Positions 1 to 9,157 are shown, counted from the stretch's first letter. The stretch: 64,000 bases of DNA from Dethiobacter sp. (GCA_020725665.1 DYEO01000085.1:62001-126000), one strand, 5' to 3'. Notes: generated by a model not told the origin, from the letters alone. Numbers and translations: made by a program.

Positions 1-510
1 GTCCCCTATCCTCTCCATTTAGGCATTACCGAGGCGGGAAGGGGCCTTAAAGGCATTGTGAAATCAACACTGGGTATCGGTGCTCTTTTGTTAAAGGGTA
101 TTGGTGATACGTTGCGGGTTTCCCTGACCGGTGATCCGGTAGAGGAGATCCCTGTAGCCAGAGAAATTCTGCAGGCAGCCGGTTTGCGTCGCTTTGGACC
201 CGAAATTATTTCCTGTCCTACCTGTGCACGTTGTGAAATAGACCTTCCTGCGGTTGTGGATATAGTGGAGGATATTATTAAAAAAAATAAATTGTCTGCT
301 TTACCTGTGAAGTTCGCTGTAATGGGTTGTCCGGTGAATGGACCGGGGGAAGCCCGTGAGGCGGATGTGGGGGTTTCCGGTGGTAGGGGCTTTGCGATCA
401 TTTTCAAAGAAGGTAAAGTGGAAAAGAAAGTTCCCTTTACGGATCTGGCTGAAGCTTTGCAGGATACAATCATGGAGTTGGTTTCCCCAGCGGGCAACAA
501 AACGACTTAA
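1..510 (+). CDS. ispG: 4-hydroxy-3-methylbut-2-enyl diphosphate synthase, C-terminal part (partial)
   Basis: This is the 3' part of ispG (gcpE); its start lies before the window, and the frame is open from base 1. The enzyme reduces methylerythritol cyclodiphosphate to HMBPP in the MEP isoprenoid pathway and uses a 4Fe-4S cluster. The first visible residues, [11 protein letters not shown], are a family signature. The cluster cysteines are in SCPTC and in CPVNGPGEA, and the VSLTGDP stretch is also typical. An extra cysteine follows the first motif ([10 protein letters not shown]), where many relatives have another residue. A GT2 gene follows after 24 bp. In Clostridia ispG often follows dxr and rseP, but those genes would lie outside the window. 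Confidence 0.95.
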   Translation, partial: VPYPLHLGITEAGRGLKGIVKSTLGIGALLLKGIGDTLRVSLTGDPVEEIPVAREILQAAGLRRFGPEIISCPTCARCEIDLPAVVDIVEDIIKKNKLSALPVKFAVMGCPVNGPGEAREADVGVSGGRGFAIIFKEGKVEKKVPFTDLAEALQDTIMELVSPAGNKTT

Positions 511-534
511 AATACGGAAAATGGAGGCATTCAT

Positions 535-1176
535 ATGGAAGCTATTGCCATAATACCCGCATATAATGAGGAAAAGACTATCGGTAGCGTCTTGGAAGTA
601 TTAGAAAAAGTTTCGCTGATCAAGAAAATAATCGTTGTCAGCGATGGCTCTACTGATAATACGGTGGAGGTGGCCCGTAATTATAACGTGGAAGTAATTG
701 AGCTCGAGGAAAATCGCGGTAAAGGGGGCGCTTTAAAGGCGGGGTTGGAGAACCTCACAGCCGATGTGGTTCTCTTCCTGGATGCGGATTTGATTGGCCT
801 GACTGTTGAACATGTACATAATCTTTTACTGCCTGTAATGTATAATGGAGTGGATATGACTATCGGTATTTTTGAAAAGGGAAGAATTGCTACCGACCTG
901 GCCCAAAAGATAACACCCCAGCTTTCAGGACAGCGTGCGTTGAAGTTTTCATTGCTTGAACAGATTTCCGATATCGACGTGGCACGTTTTGGGGTTGAGG
1001 TGGCTTTGAACCGTTTCATGGAGCTATCAGGCACAAAAGTACAGGAAGTAATCCTCAACGATATGTCTCACGTGATGAAAGAGGAAAAGCTGGGAGTTTG
1101 GAAAGGGATGGCCGCTCGCATGAAAATGTATTGGGAGATCGTGAAATACCTTACCCGCGTCAATACCCTGCGGTGA
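535..1176 (+). CDS. Family 2 glycosyltransferase
   Basis: A 213-residue GT-A fold glycosyltransferase that probably moves a sugar from a nucleotide-sugar donor; the acceptor is unknown. The N-terminus has the GT2 signature (AIIPAYNEEKTIGSVL), followed by VVSDGSTDNT and the metal-binding LFLDADLIGL near residue 83. No membrane segment is obvious, so it is probably cytoplasmic or peripheral. The ATG has a good ribosome site (GGAGG, 8 nt upstream). It sits between ispG and the rimP promoter, perhaps co-transcribed with ispG. It resembles polyprenyl-phosphate or glucosyl-phosphoglycerate type enzymes, but the sequence does not settle which. Confidence 0.85.
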   Translation: MEAIAIIPAYNEEKTIGSVLEVLEKVSLIKKIIVVSDGSTDNTVEVARNYNVEVIELEENRGKGGALKAGLENLTADVVLFLDADLIGLTVEHVHNLLLPVMYNGVDMTIGIFEKGRIATDLAQKITPQLSGQRALKFSLLEQISDIDVARFGVEVALNRFMELSGTKVQEVILNDMSHVMKEEKLGVWKGMAARMKMYWEIVKYLTRVNTLR

Positions 1177-1182
1177 GTTTGC

Positions 1183-1211
1183 TTGCAAGTTTTTGTAAGA
1201 TGTGATAAAAT
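1183..1211 (+). promoter_or_regulatory. Predicted sigma-A promoter of the rimP-nusA operon
   Basis: TTGCAA at 1183-1188 and TAAAAT at 1206-1211 are separated by 17 nt. The site lies immediately after the stop codon of the GT2 gene and about 100 nt before rimP, where the conserved translation operon would be expected to start. Confidence 0.6.
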
Positions 1212-1239
1212 GGATGCTGGATTAGTGGAGTGATTACGT

Positions 1240-1270
1240 AAAGAGTGGGCTGTACCCACTCTTTGTTCTT
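1240..1270 (+). terminator. Hairpin in the rimP leader (terminator-like)
   Basis: A perfect 10-bp inverted repeat, AAAGAGTGGG (1240-1249) and CCCACTCTTT (1255-1264), has a 5-nt loop and is followed by GTTCTT. It lies between the predicted promoter and rimP, so it could be a leader attenuator. It could also terminate upstream transcripts. Confidence 0.5.
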
Positions 1271-1311
1271 ACAATAAGCAAACACAACAAGCAATCCTGG
1301 AGGTTTATGGC

Positions 1312-1809
1312 ATGGAGGAACGGGAAGCACAACGGGATCCCAACCCGGTTTTGAAAACCATTGAAAATCTGGCCGCTAAAGCGGTGAAACAAATCGGCCT
1401 GGAACTGGTCGATGTTGAATGGAAAACTTCCGAAGGCAAACCGCTTATTGTTGTTTATATCGACAGCGATGAGGGTATTTCGCTGGAACACTGTCAAAAA
1501 GTCAGTAAATCTCTCGGGGATTTGCTTGATCGGGAAGATCCCCTGCCTTCCAGTTATTATTTGGAGGTCTCTTCTCCCGGAATTGAGCGGAGACTTAAAA
1601 AAGAAAGTGATTTTGAACGTTTTGTGGGGAAGGATATCAAGGTAAAGACTTTTAACAAAATCAATGACAGCAGGAATTTCCGTGGCGTTATTAAAGGATT
1701 TTCTGAAAACACCCTCACCATGCTGTTGGAGAATGGTGAAGAATTGAAAATAAACATAGCGGATATTGCCAGGGCGAATCTCTGGTATAAACAAGCACCG
1801 AGGAGGTAG
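1312..1809 (+). CDS. rimP: Ribosome maturation factor RimP
   Basis: A 165-residue RimP, which acts in the cytoplasm in assembly of the 30S subunit. The N-terminal alpha/beta domain contains the typical ELVDVEWK, and the SSPGIERRLKKESDFERFVGKDIKVKT stretch leads into the C-terminal SH3-like barrel. Length is normal for the family. The ATG follows GGAGG with 8-nt spacing. It is the first gene of the operon that continues into nusA only a few bases downstream, which is the standard order in Bacillota. Confidence 0.96.
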   Translation: MEEREAQRDPNPVLKTIENLAAKAVKQIGLELVDVEWKTSEGKPLIVVYIDSDEGISLEHCQKVSKSLGDLLDREDPLPSSYYLEVSSPGIERRLKKESDFERFVGKDIKVKTFNKINDSRNFRGVIKGFSENTLTMLLENGEELKINIADIARANLWYKQAPRR

Positions 1810-1815
1810 AATTTG

Positions 1816-3252
1816 GTGAATGAGGATTTTATGTTGGCCTTGCATACACTTGAAAAAGAAAAAGGCATTAACAAAGATACACTTTTTGAAGCAATAGAGG
1901 CAGCCCTGATCTCTGCTTACAGGAGAAATTTTAGTTCTGCCCACAATGTTAGGGTACACATTGACAGGGAAGAAGGGACGATTAATGTTTTCTCCTGCCT
2001 GAATGTTGTGGAACAGGTTTCCAACCCGCAACAGGAAATTTCTCTGGAGGAAGCCAAGAAAATAAATCCCCTGAGTGAACCGGGTGATATGCTTGAAATA
2101 GAGGTTACACCCCGGAATTTCGGCCGCATTGCAGCGCAGACGGCGAAGCAGGTTGTAATCCAGCGTATCAGGGAAGCGGAAAGGGAATTAATCTACGAGG
2201 AATTTTTAGACCGGGAAGACGATATAGTTACGGGGGTAATTCATCGTTTTGAACAAAAAAATGCTGTTATAAACCTGGGTCGGGCGGAAGCGATTTTGCC
2301 CACTTCTGAACAATTGCAGGGTGAAACATACCGCCAGGGAGACCGCATCAAGGCTTATATTACAGAGGTGCGTAAAACAACGAAGGGACCGCAAATATTT
2401 GTATCCAGAACCCATCCCGGTTTGATCAAACGGTTGTTTGAGCTGGAAGTACCGGAAATATATAACGGCATTGTAGAAATAAAGTCCGTAGCCCGGGAAC
2501 CGGGCAATCGTTCCAAGGTAGCTGTTTATTCCCGTAACAAGGATGTAGATCCGGTGGGGGCCTGCGTAGGCCCTAAGGGTTCACGGGTACAGGCCATCGT
2601 CAACGAACTAAATGGTGAAAAAATAGATATAATGGAATGGAACGATGACCCGGAAATATTTTTGGCAAGCACCTTAAGTCCGGCAAAGACGATAAAGGTT
2701 AAGTTAAATGCAGGGGAGAAATCGGCCACAGCTATAGTCCCCGATTACCAGTTATCCCTGGCGATCGGCAGGGAAGGTCAGAATGTACGTCTGGCTGCCA
2801 GATTGTCGGGATGGAAGATTGATATTATCAGTGAATCCAGTTACCTTGAGAAAATGAAAAGGGAAACCGTGGAAAAGCAAAAGGATAATAATGATAAGAA
2901 GCCGTCTGCTGAAATTGTAGATGCACAAATGCCTGAGATTGAAGATACACAGTTGTTTGAAGAAATTGAAACGGAAAAAGAAACACACGGCGATAAAGAA
3001 ACACAAATCGATGAAGAAATACCAAGCGATAAAGAAATGCAAATGGGATATCCCCTCGCAGAAGAAACGGAAAGCGGATTAAGGGAATTAATTTTCCCGG
3101 CAGACCCTGAAAATACCAAGATCGAAGAAAGGAAAAAGAAAGAGAAACCGAAAAAGAAGGTGAAAAAGGGGAAAAGCAGTATCGTTGAAGATGAAGATGA
3201 TGAATATTATGATAAAGTTGAAATGCGTAAAGGTAAGAGGATAAAGAGGTAG
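1816..3252 (+). CDS. nusA: Transcription termination/antitermination factor NusA with an extended tail
   Basis: NusA binds RNA polymerase and nascent RNA and controls pausing and termination. The order is an N-terminal polymerase-binding domain, an S1 domain (about residues 135-200), KH1 (VGPKGSRVQAIV) and KH2 (AIGREGQNVRLAARLSGW). After about residue 345 comes a tail of some 130 residues. This tail is rich in Glu and Lys, with short imperfect repeats (DKETQIDEE, SDKEMQ) and a very basic end (KGKRIKR). Bacillota NusA usually ends soon after KH2. The GTG start at 1816 gives MNEDFMLAL, which matches relatives; a TTG at 1813 is the alternative. AGGAGG lies 9 nt upstream. Confidence 0.95.
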   Translation: MNEDFMLALHTLEKEKGINKDTLFEAIEAALISAYRRNFSSAHNVRVHIDREEGTINVFSCLNVVEQVSNPQQEISLEEAKKINPLSEPGDMLEIEVTPRNFGRIAAQTAKQVVIQRIREAERELIYEEFLDREDDIVTGVIHRFEQKNAVINLGRAEAILPTSEQLQGETYRQGDRIKAYITEVRKTTKGPQIFVSRTHPGLIKRLFELEVPEIYNGIVEIKSVAREPGNRSKVAVYSRNKDVDPVGACVGPKGSRVQAIVNELNGEKIDIMEWNDDPEIFLASTLSPAKTIKVKLNAGEKSATAIVPDYQLSLAIGREGQNVRLAARLSGWKIDIISESSYLEKMKRETVEKQKDNNDKKPSAEIVDAQMPEIEDTQLFEEIETEKETHGDKETQIDEEIPSDKEMQMGYPLAEETESGLRELIFPADPENTKIEERKKKEKPKKKVKKGKSSIVEDEDDEYYDKVEMRKGKRIKR

Positions 3253-3282
3253 TTACAAAAGAAATGGTCTGGTGATGACAGG

Positions 3283-3546
3283 GTGAAAAAGATACCGCAG
3301 CGCATGTGCCTGGGTTGCCGCGTGCATAAGGATAAAAGGGAATTAATCCGGGTGGTGCGTACACCCACAGGGGAAATTGAACTGGACTCTACCGGCAGGA
3401 AGGCGGGGAGAGGCGCCTATATTTGCCCCGATGCTGCCTGCCTGAAAAAAGCTATTAAAGGAAAAGGTTTGGAGAAATCTCTGCAGCGTAACATTCCAGA
3501 GGATGTTGTAACCCGGCTGATGCGAAATATTGGTGATGTTCCTTAA
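3283..3546 (+). CDS. rnpM: RnpM/YlxR family RNA-binding protein
   Basis: An 87-residue member of the YlxR (DUF448) family. The family has been reported as an RNA-binding modulator of RNase P in Bacillus, hence the name RnpM. Visible hallmarks are the CLGCR motif near the N-terminus, the DSTGRKAGRGAY motif and CPDAACLKKA. It starts at a GTG and lies between nusA and infB as in most Bacillota. The small L7Ae-like gene ylxQ, normally between rnpM and infB, is absent; only 67 bp separate them here. Confidence 0.92.
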   Translation: MKKIPQRMCLGCRVHKDKRELIRVVRTPTGEIELDSTGRKAGRGAYICPDAACLKKAIKGKGLEKSLQRNIPEDVVTRLMRNIGDVP

Positions 3547-3613
3547 CAAAGCTATCTATCTGTTCACGTTTGTTTATAGTTGTTAAGGAGGTTAAAACAT
3601 GGAGGTGTAAACA

Positions 3614-5737
3614 TTGGGAAAAGTAAGGGTTTACGAACTGGCCAAGGAGCTGGGCATAAATAGTAAAAAGTTAATCGATGTTTTGCAGGATCTTCAGGTG
3701 GATGTAAAAAATCATATGAGTACTATGGATGAAGATGTGGCGCAAAAAGTTGTGGAAATGCTCACTAAAGGGGGAATAAAGCCTTCGAAAGGTGAGCTAA
3801 CGACGGGTGAAGAGCAAAAAGCAGGGGAAAAACTGTCCTCCCCGACAGCAGGAACCGCGCCGCCGGAAAAAAAAGACTTTCCCTCACGTAGAAGAAAAGA
3901 AATTAAAAAAGCCAGGTTGGAAGCGGCAAAAGAAAGCCGCAAAGCCAGGCGCGTGGCCCGGCTGGCCACCAGCAGGCAAACAACGGATGAGGACAGGATA
4001 TTCCTGGAGGGACGGGTGACCGTTGCCGAACTGGCAGGCCGGCTAAATATTACCGCATCGGAGCTACTGGCAAAATTACTTGACCTTGGTATTATTTCAC
4101 ATATCAATCAACAATTGTCAGAGGATATTCTGTCTATTGTGGCGGAAGAATATGGTTTTAAAATTGTGTTAAATGCCGATCCCGGAGAAGATGAGTTGCA
4201 GAGTATTGTTGAGGAAGAGGAACAGGGTAACCTCAAGGTAAGGCCTCCCGTAGTTACCGTATTGGGTCATGTGGATCACGGCAAAACTTCGCTGCTTGAT
4301 GCCATTCGCGAGACCAATGTGATTGCTTCCGAAGCGGGAGGGATCACGCAGCACATCGGGGCATACTCTGTAAATGTTGACGGTAAATTAATTGTTTTTC
4401 TTGACACCCCCGGACACGAGGCCTTTACAGCCATGCGGGCAAGAGGGGCTCAGGTGACTGATATAGCCGTACTGGTGGTAGCTGCAGATGATGGAGTAAT
4501 GCCTCAAACCATTGAAGCAATTAACCACGCAAGGGCGGCGGATGTTCCCATTATTGTCGCTATCAACAAAATTGACAAGCCAAATGCCAACGTGGAAAAG
4601 GTGAAAAAACAACTGGCTGAAGTGGGCCTGCTCCCGGAGGAGTGGGGTGGGGATAATATATTTGTTGAAGTAAGTGCCTTAAAAAAAGAAGGTATTGATG
4701 AATTGACGGAAATGATCCTGCTGGTAGCGGAGATGGGGGAGTTAAAAGCGAGTTTTACCCGCCATGCCAGGGGAACAGTAATCGAGGCTGAACTCGACAA
4801 AGGACGGGGGCCGGTTGCCACTGTCTTGATCCAGGATGGTGTTATGAGGGTTGGCGATCCGATTATCTGCGGCAGCATCTATGGCAAGGTGCGGGCTATG
4901 TTTGATGAAAAGGGCAGAAAGATTGAAAGCGCTGTTCCTTCCACACCGGTTGAAGTCCTGGGCCTTTCAGAAGTTCCACAGGCCGGCGACAGTTTTCTGG
5001 TTATTCAGGATGAAAAGTTCGCCAGGCAAATAGCGGAAAAGCGGGGTTACAAGCTTCGTGAGGCTACCCTGCGCAAGACACAGAAAGTATCCCTCGACGA
5101 CCTGTTCAAACAGCTTCAGGATAGTGAAACAGACTTGAATATTATCATTAAAGCCGATGTTCAGGGTTCTGCGGAGGCACTTCAGGAGTCTTTGGAAAAG
5201 ATAGAACATGAGCAGGTCAGGATTAAAATAATTCATAAAGGTGTAGGCGCCATTAATGAATCGGATGTAATGCTTGCTTCTGCTTCAAATGCCATTATTA
5301 TCGGCTTCAATGTAACACCCCAGGCCGGTGCACGTAAATTGGCCGAAAGAGAAAAAGTGGAGATCAAATTATATAAAATTATTTATGAAGTGATAGAAGA
5401 CGTGAAAGCGGCAATTCTTGGCCTGTTAAAACCAAAGTTCCAGGAAGTAATCCTCGGACAGGCGGAGATCCGCCAGGTTTTTAAAGTATCCGGGGTGGGA
5501 AGTATCGCCGGCTCTTACGTGCTGGATGGAACGATTAACCGTAATTGTGGCATCAGGGTTATCAGGGACGGGAAGGTTGTGCACGAGGGGAAAATATTGT
5601 CATTGAAACGTTTTAAAGATGATGTCAAAGAGGTGAGCAGTGGTTTTGAATGCGGTATCCTGCTGGAGCATTTTAATGATCTCAAAGAAGGAGATATTTT
5701 TGAGGCCTTCATGCAAAAACAGATACCCGTTTCCTAG
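3614..5737 (+). CDS. infB: Translation initiation factor IF-2
   Basis: A 707-residue GTPase that brings initiator tRNA to the 30S subunit and promotes subunit joining. An N-terminal IF2_N domain (VRVYELAKELGI) is followed by a charged linker rich in Lys and Arg and a second IF2_N domain. The G domain begins near residue 207, with G1 GHVDHGKTSLLD at about 218, DTPGHEAF (G3) and NKIDK (G4). Domains II-IV follow, with the ADVQGSAEAL region typical of the C-terminal half. It starts at TTG, 6 nt after GGAGGTG; the ATG at 3599 opens only a three-codon ORF. rbfA follows downstream. Confidence 0.97.
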   Translation: MGKVRVYELAKELGINSKKLIDVLQDLQVDVKNHMSTMDEDVAQKVVEMLTKGGIKPSKGELTTGEEQKAGEKLSSPTAGTAPPEKKDFPSRRRKEIKKARLEAAKESRKARRVARLATSRQTTDEDRIFLEGRVTVAELAGRLNITASELLAKLLDLGIISHINQQLSEDILSIVAEEYGFKIVLNADPGEDELQSIVEEEEQGNLKVRPPVVTVLGHVDHGKTSLLDAIRETNVIASEAGGITQHIGAYSVNVDGKLIVFLDTPGHEAFTAMRARGAQVTDIAVLVVAADDGVMPQTIEAINHARAADVPIIVAINKIDKPNANVEKVKKQLAEVGLLPEEWGGDNIFVEVSALKKEGIDELTEMILLVAEMGELKASFTRHARGTVIEAELDKGRGPVATVLIQDGVMRVGDPIICGSIYGKVRAMFDEKGRKIESAVPSTPVEVLGLSEVPQAGDSFLVIQDEKFARQIAEKRGYKLREATLRKTQKVSLDDLFKQLQDSETDLNIIIKADVQGSAEALQESLEKIEHEQVRIKIIHKGVGAINESDVMLASASNAIIIGFNVTPQAGARKLAEREKVEIKLYKIIYEVIEDVKAAILGLLKPKFQEVILGQAEIRQVFKVSGVGSIAGSYVLDGTINRNCGIRVIRDGKVVHEGKILSLKRFKDDVKEVSSGFECGILLEHFNDLKEGDIFEAFMQKQIPVS

Positions 5738-5792
5738 ATGTTCTGTTAAAACGCTTAGATAAACAGGATATAACACAGCGAGGGAAATAAAA

Positions 5793-6167
5793 ATGTCAAG
5801 GCAAAGGGCACAGCGAATTGGAGAAGAAATTAAAAAGGAAGTGAGTGAGATCATCCGCCTGGAATTAAAAGATCCTGCACTGGAGAAGATGACCAGCATA
5901 ACCGGTGCGGATGTGTCGCGGGATCTGAGTCATGTTAAGGTTTATGTAAGTATATTTGCTCCGAATACAGAGCAGGATAAAGTATTAAAAGTATTGGAGA
6001 AGGCAAGTGGCTTTATCCGGTCTGAATTGGGTAAACGAATTCGCTTGCGTCATACTCCGGAAATAGAATTTCGCCTCGATCGTTCAATGGAGTATGGAGC
6101 CCATATTGACGGTGTTTTAAAAAGGTTGGAACTGTCTCCAAAAGAAGGAGAGGCACGTGAAGAATAG
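5793..6167 (+). CDS. rbfA: 30S ribosome-binding factor A
   Basis: A 124-residue single-KH-fold protein that binds immature 30S subunits and supports 16S rRNA maturation and cold adaptation. The typical N-terminus (RAQRIGEEIKKEVSEII), the strand VKVYVSIF and the end RHTPEIEFRLDRSMEYG are all present. It overlaps the next gene, nrnA, by 11 bp, which points to translational coupling in the same operon. Confidence 0.96.
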   Translation: MSRQRAQRIGEEIKKEVSEIIRLELKDPALEKMTSITGADVSRDLSHVKVYVSIFAPNTEQDKVLKVLEKASGFIRSELGKRIRLRHTPEIEFRLDRSMEYGAHIDGVLKRLELSPKEGEAREE

Positions 6168-7149
6168 GGAAATACATGACTTGTTAAACCGGAACGAGCA
6201 TATTTATATCCTGACCCATACCCTGCCTGACGGTGATGCCATCGGCTCTGCCTTAGCCTGGGGAGCCGCTTTGCGGCACCGGGGTAAAAAGGTCAGGATT
6301 TTCTGTCCGGGGGTAATTCCTAACAAGTATGCTTTTTTACCCGGTGTTTTGGAGATTGAAGATGACTTTCCTGCGTCACTTCCCAAGGGTATTGTCTTTG
6401 TCCTGGACTGCGGTGACATGGAGAGGCTTGATTGCATGGAAGAAAAGGTCCGGGAGGCGGGGAAAATTGTTAATATCGATCACCATGCCACCAATGCTTA
6501 TTTTGGGGATTACAACATCGTTGACAATTCCGCTTCCGCAACGGGAGAAATAATATACCGGCTTATTCGCGAAAACAATATGCTCCTCGACCGGGAGATA
6601 AGTTTGTGCCTTTATGTGGCTATCGCTTCTGATACGGGCTCATTTAAATACAGTAATACAACGCCACGTAGCTTGCAGGTAGCAGCGGTCCTGCTAAAAA
6701 AGGGGGTTGACCCTTCCCTGATCAGCCGCAAGATATTCGATGAATACCCCCTTTCGACAGTATTCCTTTTGCGCGATGCCCTCGCCACGCTGCAGTTGGA
6801 TGAAACACACAGCATTGCCTGGATGAGTCTGCATGAAGATGTACTGGATGCTTACGGGGCCAAAGCGGAAGAGATGGAGGGTTTTGTAAACTTTGGTAAA
6901 AATATCAGTGGGGTAGAGGTTGGGATTTTCTTTTATCATACGCGCAAGAAAGAAACAAAGGTGGGATTTCGCTCAAAAACAGTAGATGTGGGAGAAATTG
7001 CCGCTCAATTTGGCGGAGGAGGACATCCGCGGGCAGCCGGTTGTACGATTGGCGCCCGGGAGGATACCATCGCCATGGAAAAGGTAATCCAGGCTGTAAA
7101 AGAGGCGCTATATAAAAAAGAGGGTTTGAAAACGGTAAAATGTGACTGA
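6157..7149 (+). CDS. nrnA: DHH/DHHA1 family nanoRNase / pAp phosphatase
   Basis: A 330-residue DHH phosphoesterase. Relatives next to rbfA and truB degrade oligoribonucleotides of a few bases and hydrolyse 3'-phosphoadenosine 5'-phosphate. Metal ligands are visible in HTLPDGDAIGSA near the N-terminus, DCGD, and the DHH motif at about residues 108-110. The C-terminal DHHA1 domain ends in the substrate-binding GGGGHPRAAG. The GTG start is inside rbfA, 7 nt after AAGGAG. Cytoplasmic; its place in the operon suggests a housekeeping role in RNA turnover. Confidence 0.93.
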   Translation: MKNREIHDLLNRNEHIYILTHTLPDGDAIGSALAWGAALRHRGKKVRIFCPGVIPNKYAFLPGVLEIEDDFPASLPKGIVFVLDCGDMERLDCMEEKVREAGKIVNIDHHATNAYFGDYNIVDNSASATGEIIYRLIRENNMLLDREISLCLYVAIASDTGSFKYSNTTPRSLQVAAVLLKKGVDPSLISRKIFDEYPLSTVFLLRDALATLQLDETHSIAWMSLHEDVLDAYGAKAEEMEGFVNFGKNISGVEVGIFFYHTRKKETKVGFRSKTVDVGEIAAQFGGGGHPRAAGCTIGAREDTIAMEKVIQAVKEALYKKEGLKTVKCD

Positions 7150-7164
7150 GTTGGGGAGATACTC

Positions 7165-8088
7165 TTGAACGGCTTTTTAAATATATTAAAACCTCCCGGA
7201 ATGACCTCACATGATGTGGTGGCTTATATCAGAAAGCTATTCCCCCGCATCAAGATAGGGCACGGCGGCACCCTTGATCCGGGGGCGGCGGGGGTTCTGC
7301 CCATTTTGTTGGGGAGAACCACCAGGCTGGCCTCTTTTCTCCAGGAATTTCCCAAGATCTACCGTGCAGAACTATATCTTGGTATTTCCACGGACACGGG
7401 CGATTCTTTTGGTAATATTACTTCACGCAGCCTACCCCCTTCACTTGGACGGGAAGAAATTGAAGGGTTTTTTTCTGCATTTATTGGTGAAGTCGAGCAG
7501 GTTCCGCCTATGTTTTCTGCGGTAAAAAGCAGGGGAAAAAAACTGTACGAGTATGCACGTAGGGGACAGGAGGTAGAGCGACCCTCCCGTATGGTGATAA
7601 TATATACGCTAAGTATAATTTGTTTTTTCCCCCCGGAGAAGATACTCTTTACTGTAAAATGTTCCAGCGGTACCTATGTGCGCAGTCTTTGTGAACAGCT
7701 TGGCGATGCAATTGGCTGCGGCGGACACATGTCATTTCTACTGAGAACTGACAACGGGGCTTTCCACCTTGGTGCATCACACACACTGGAAGAATTGGCC
7801 GAACTGGCCCGGGCCGGAAAGGCAGGGGATGTGCTGTTGCCCCCAGATTATCCTTTTAGGGATGGCAGGCAGATAGTACTGGACAATGAAGAGTTCAAGC
7901 TTCTGCGTTCCGGCCGGCAACTCTCCTTAACCCGATTCTCCAAAAGAGAAGGCAATTTCCCTGAGCCTGTTGACGGTAAGTTATTGGCAGTATATACTAC
8001 AAAAGGAGATTTTGCAGCACTTGCGCGCTGGATGGCAACAGAAAAAGACAGTTTTGTGCTTAAACCTGAAAAAATATGGCAGCAGTAA
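7165..8088 (+). CDS. truB: tRNA pseudouridine(55) synthase
   Basis: A 307-residue enzyme that makes pseudouridine 55 in the T-loop of tRNA. The catalytic aspartate is in GGTLDPGAAGVL at residue 38. The N-terminal NILKPPGMTSHDVV motif and the later KCSSGTYVRSLCEQLG motif are diagnostic for TruB. The C-terminus holds a small PUA-like part. It starts at TTG 15 nt after nrnA, preceded by GGGGAG. ribF follows after 19 bp. Confidence 0.96.
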   Translation: MNGFLNILKPPGMTSHDVVAYIRKLFPRIKIGHGGTLDPGAAGVLPILLGRTTRLASFLQEFPKIYRAELYLGISTDTGDSFGNITSRSLPPSLGREEIEGFFSAFIGEVEQVPPMFSAVKSRGKKLYEYARRGQEVERPSRMVIIYTLSIICFFPPEKILFTVKCSSGTYVRSLCEQLGDAIGCGGHMSFLLRTDNGAFHLGASHTLEELAELARAGKAGDVLLPPDYPFRDGRQIVLDNEEFKLLRSGRQLSLTRFSKREGNFPEPVDGKLLAVYTTKGDFAALARWMATEKDSFVLKPEKIWQQ

Positions 8089-8107
8089 AAGTAAAAGGTG
8101 AAAAGCG

Positions 8108-9070
8108 ATGTTTACCATATACGGAGCAGCAAATTACCAAAAAGGCAACAGAAAGCTTTTTATTGCACTCGGCAATTTTGATGGTCTGCATATTGCTCAC
8201 CGCCGTATCATCAGCCGAACATGTTCCCTGGCCCGTCAGGCAGGAGACGGGAGTGCTGTTTTTCTTTTTGATCCCCATCCCGTTACCAGGCTTTATCCGG
8301 GAAACAGCTTTTTACTCCTTTCCTCTGTTAAAATGCGGTCGGAAATACTGGAGAAGCTGGGAATTGATTATTTAATTATTGAGAAATTTACGGAGGAAAT
8401 AGCCGGTCTTTCACCTTTTCGCTTTGTAACCGATTACCTGATACAGTGCTTTAGTGTGGCCGGCGTGGTGGTGGGGTTTGATTATACTTTTGGACACCGT
8501 GGCAGGGGAACGGCGGCCCATCTCTTAAAATGGGGTGAGAAGTTTAATTTTTCCGTGGAAGTAGTACCCCCGGTAATCATCGGGGACGAAGTTGTAAGCA
8601 GTTCGCTGATCCGGGAACTGCTTGCCAGAGGGGAAGTTAAAGAAGCGGCCCGCTATCTCGGTAGTTATTTTAAGGTAAGCGGTAAGGTTATTCGCGGTGA
8701 GGGAAGGGGTAGAACACTGGGTTTTCCCACGGCAAACCTGCAGATAGGGGACGGTCTGCTCCTGCCGGAAAAAGGGGTTTATCTCTGTTCCACAGTTTGG
8801 AGGGATAAAAAGTATTTTGCCCTCACCAATATCGGCAATAAACCCACTTTTTACCGTAGTGAAACAATGTTTGTAGAGGTCTTCTTACTGGATTTTACCG
8901 GAGATCTTTATGGCGAGGAATTAACCGTTGAATTTTTGCACAGAATTAGAAAAGAGATCGCTTTTCCCGAGGCCTGTTCGTTAACTGAGCAGATACGAAT
9001 AGACCTGAAAAAAGCCAGGGAACTGATTCGAAAGGAATATGCGAGTATGGCAGACAACACCTGCCTGTAG
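8108..9070 (+). CDS. ribF: Bifunctional riboflavin kinase / FAD synthetase
   Basis: A 320-residue enzyme that phosphorylates riboflavin to FMN and adenylates FMN to FAD. The N-terminal nucleotidyltransferase domain has ALGNFDGLHIAHRR, a variant of GxFDGxHxGH with Ala in place of the last Gly. VVVGFDYTFGHRGRGT follows. The C-terminal kinase domain has GEGRGRTLGFPTANL and ends in the typical RIRKEIAFP region. It is the last gene of the rimP operon, and GC-rich palindromic repeats begin directly at its stop codon. Confidence 0.95.
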   Translation: MFTIYGAANYQKGNRKLFIALGNFDGLHIAHRRIISRTCSLARQAGDGSAVFLFDPHPVTRLYPGNSFLLLSSVKMRSEILEKLGIDYLIIEKFTEEIAGLSPFRFVTDYLIQCFSVAGVVVGFDYTFGHRGRGTAAHLLKWGEKFNFSVEVVPPVIIGDEVVSSSLIRELLARGEVKEAARYLGSYFKVSGKVIRGEGRGRTLGFPTANLQIGDGLLLPEKGVYLCSTVWRDKKYFALTNIGNKPTFYRSETMFVEVFLLDFTGDLYGEELTVEFLHRIRKEIAFPEACSLTEQIRIDLKKARELIRKEYASMADNTCL

Positions 9071-9117
9071 GGGGCGGTCTCTGTACCGCCCCACTTGAGC
9101 GGTCTCTGTACCGCCCC
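9071..9117 (+). repeat. Two tandem copies of a GC-rich palindromic element
   Basis: The first copy (9071-9092) is a perfect 8-bp inverted repeat, GGGGCGGT and ACCGCCCC, around CTCTGT. The second copy (9099-9117) keeps the GCGGT, CTCTGT, ACCGCCCC core. Related palindromes occur at 9212-9234, 14438-14459 and 18274-18301. They sit right behind ribF and may stop or protect its mRNA. Confidence 0.75.
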
Positions 9118-9128
9118 GATGGTTATAG

Positions 9129-9157
9129 TTTACAAAATACATGGTGTATGATAAAAT
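9129..9157 (+). promoter_or_regulatory. Predicted sigma-A promoter of rpsO-pnp
   Basis: TTTACA at 9129-9134 and TAAAAT at 9152-9157 have an optimal 17-nt spacing. The site lies about 110 nt before rpsO and leaves a leader that contains a further GC-rich palindrome. Confidence 0.6.

Noticed and set aside
1234..2031. 265-codon minus-strand ORF opposite rimP and nusA
   Set aside because: It lies fully across two well-supported genes, has no family motif and no ribosome site; it is a shadow frame.
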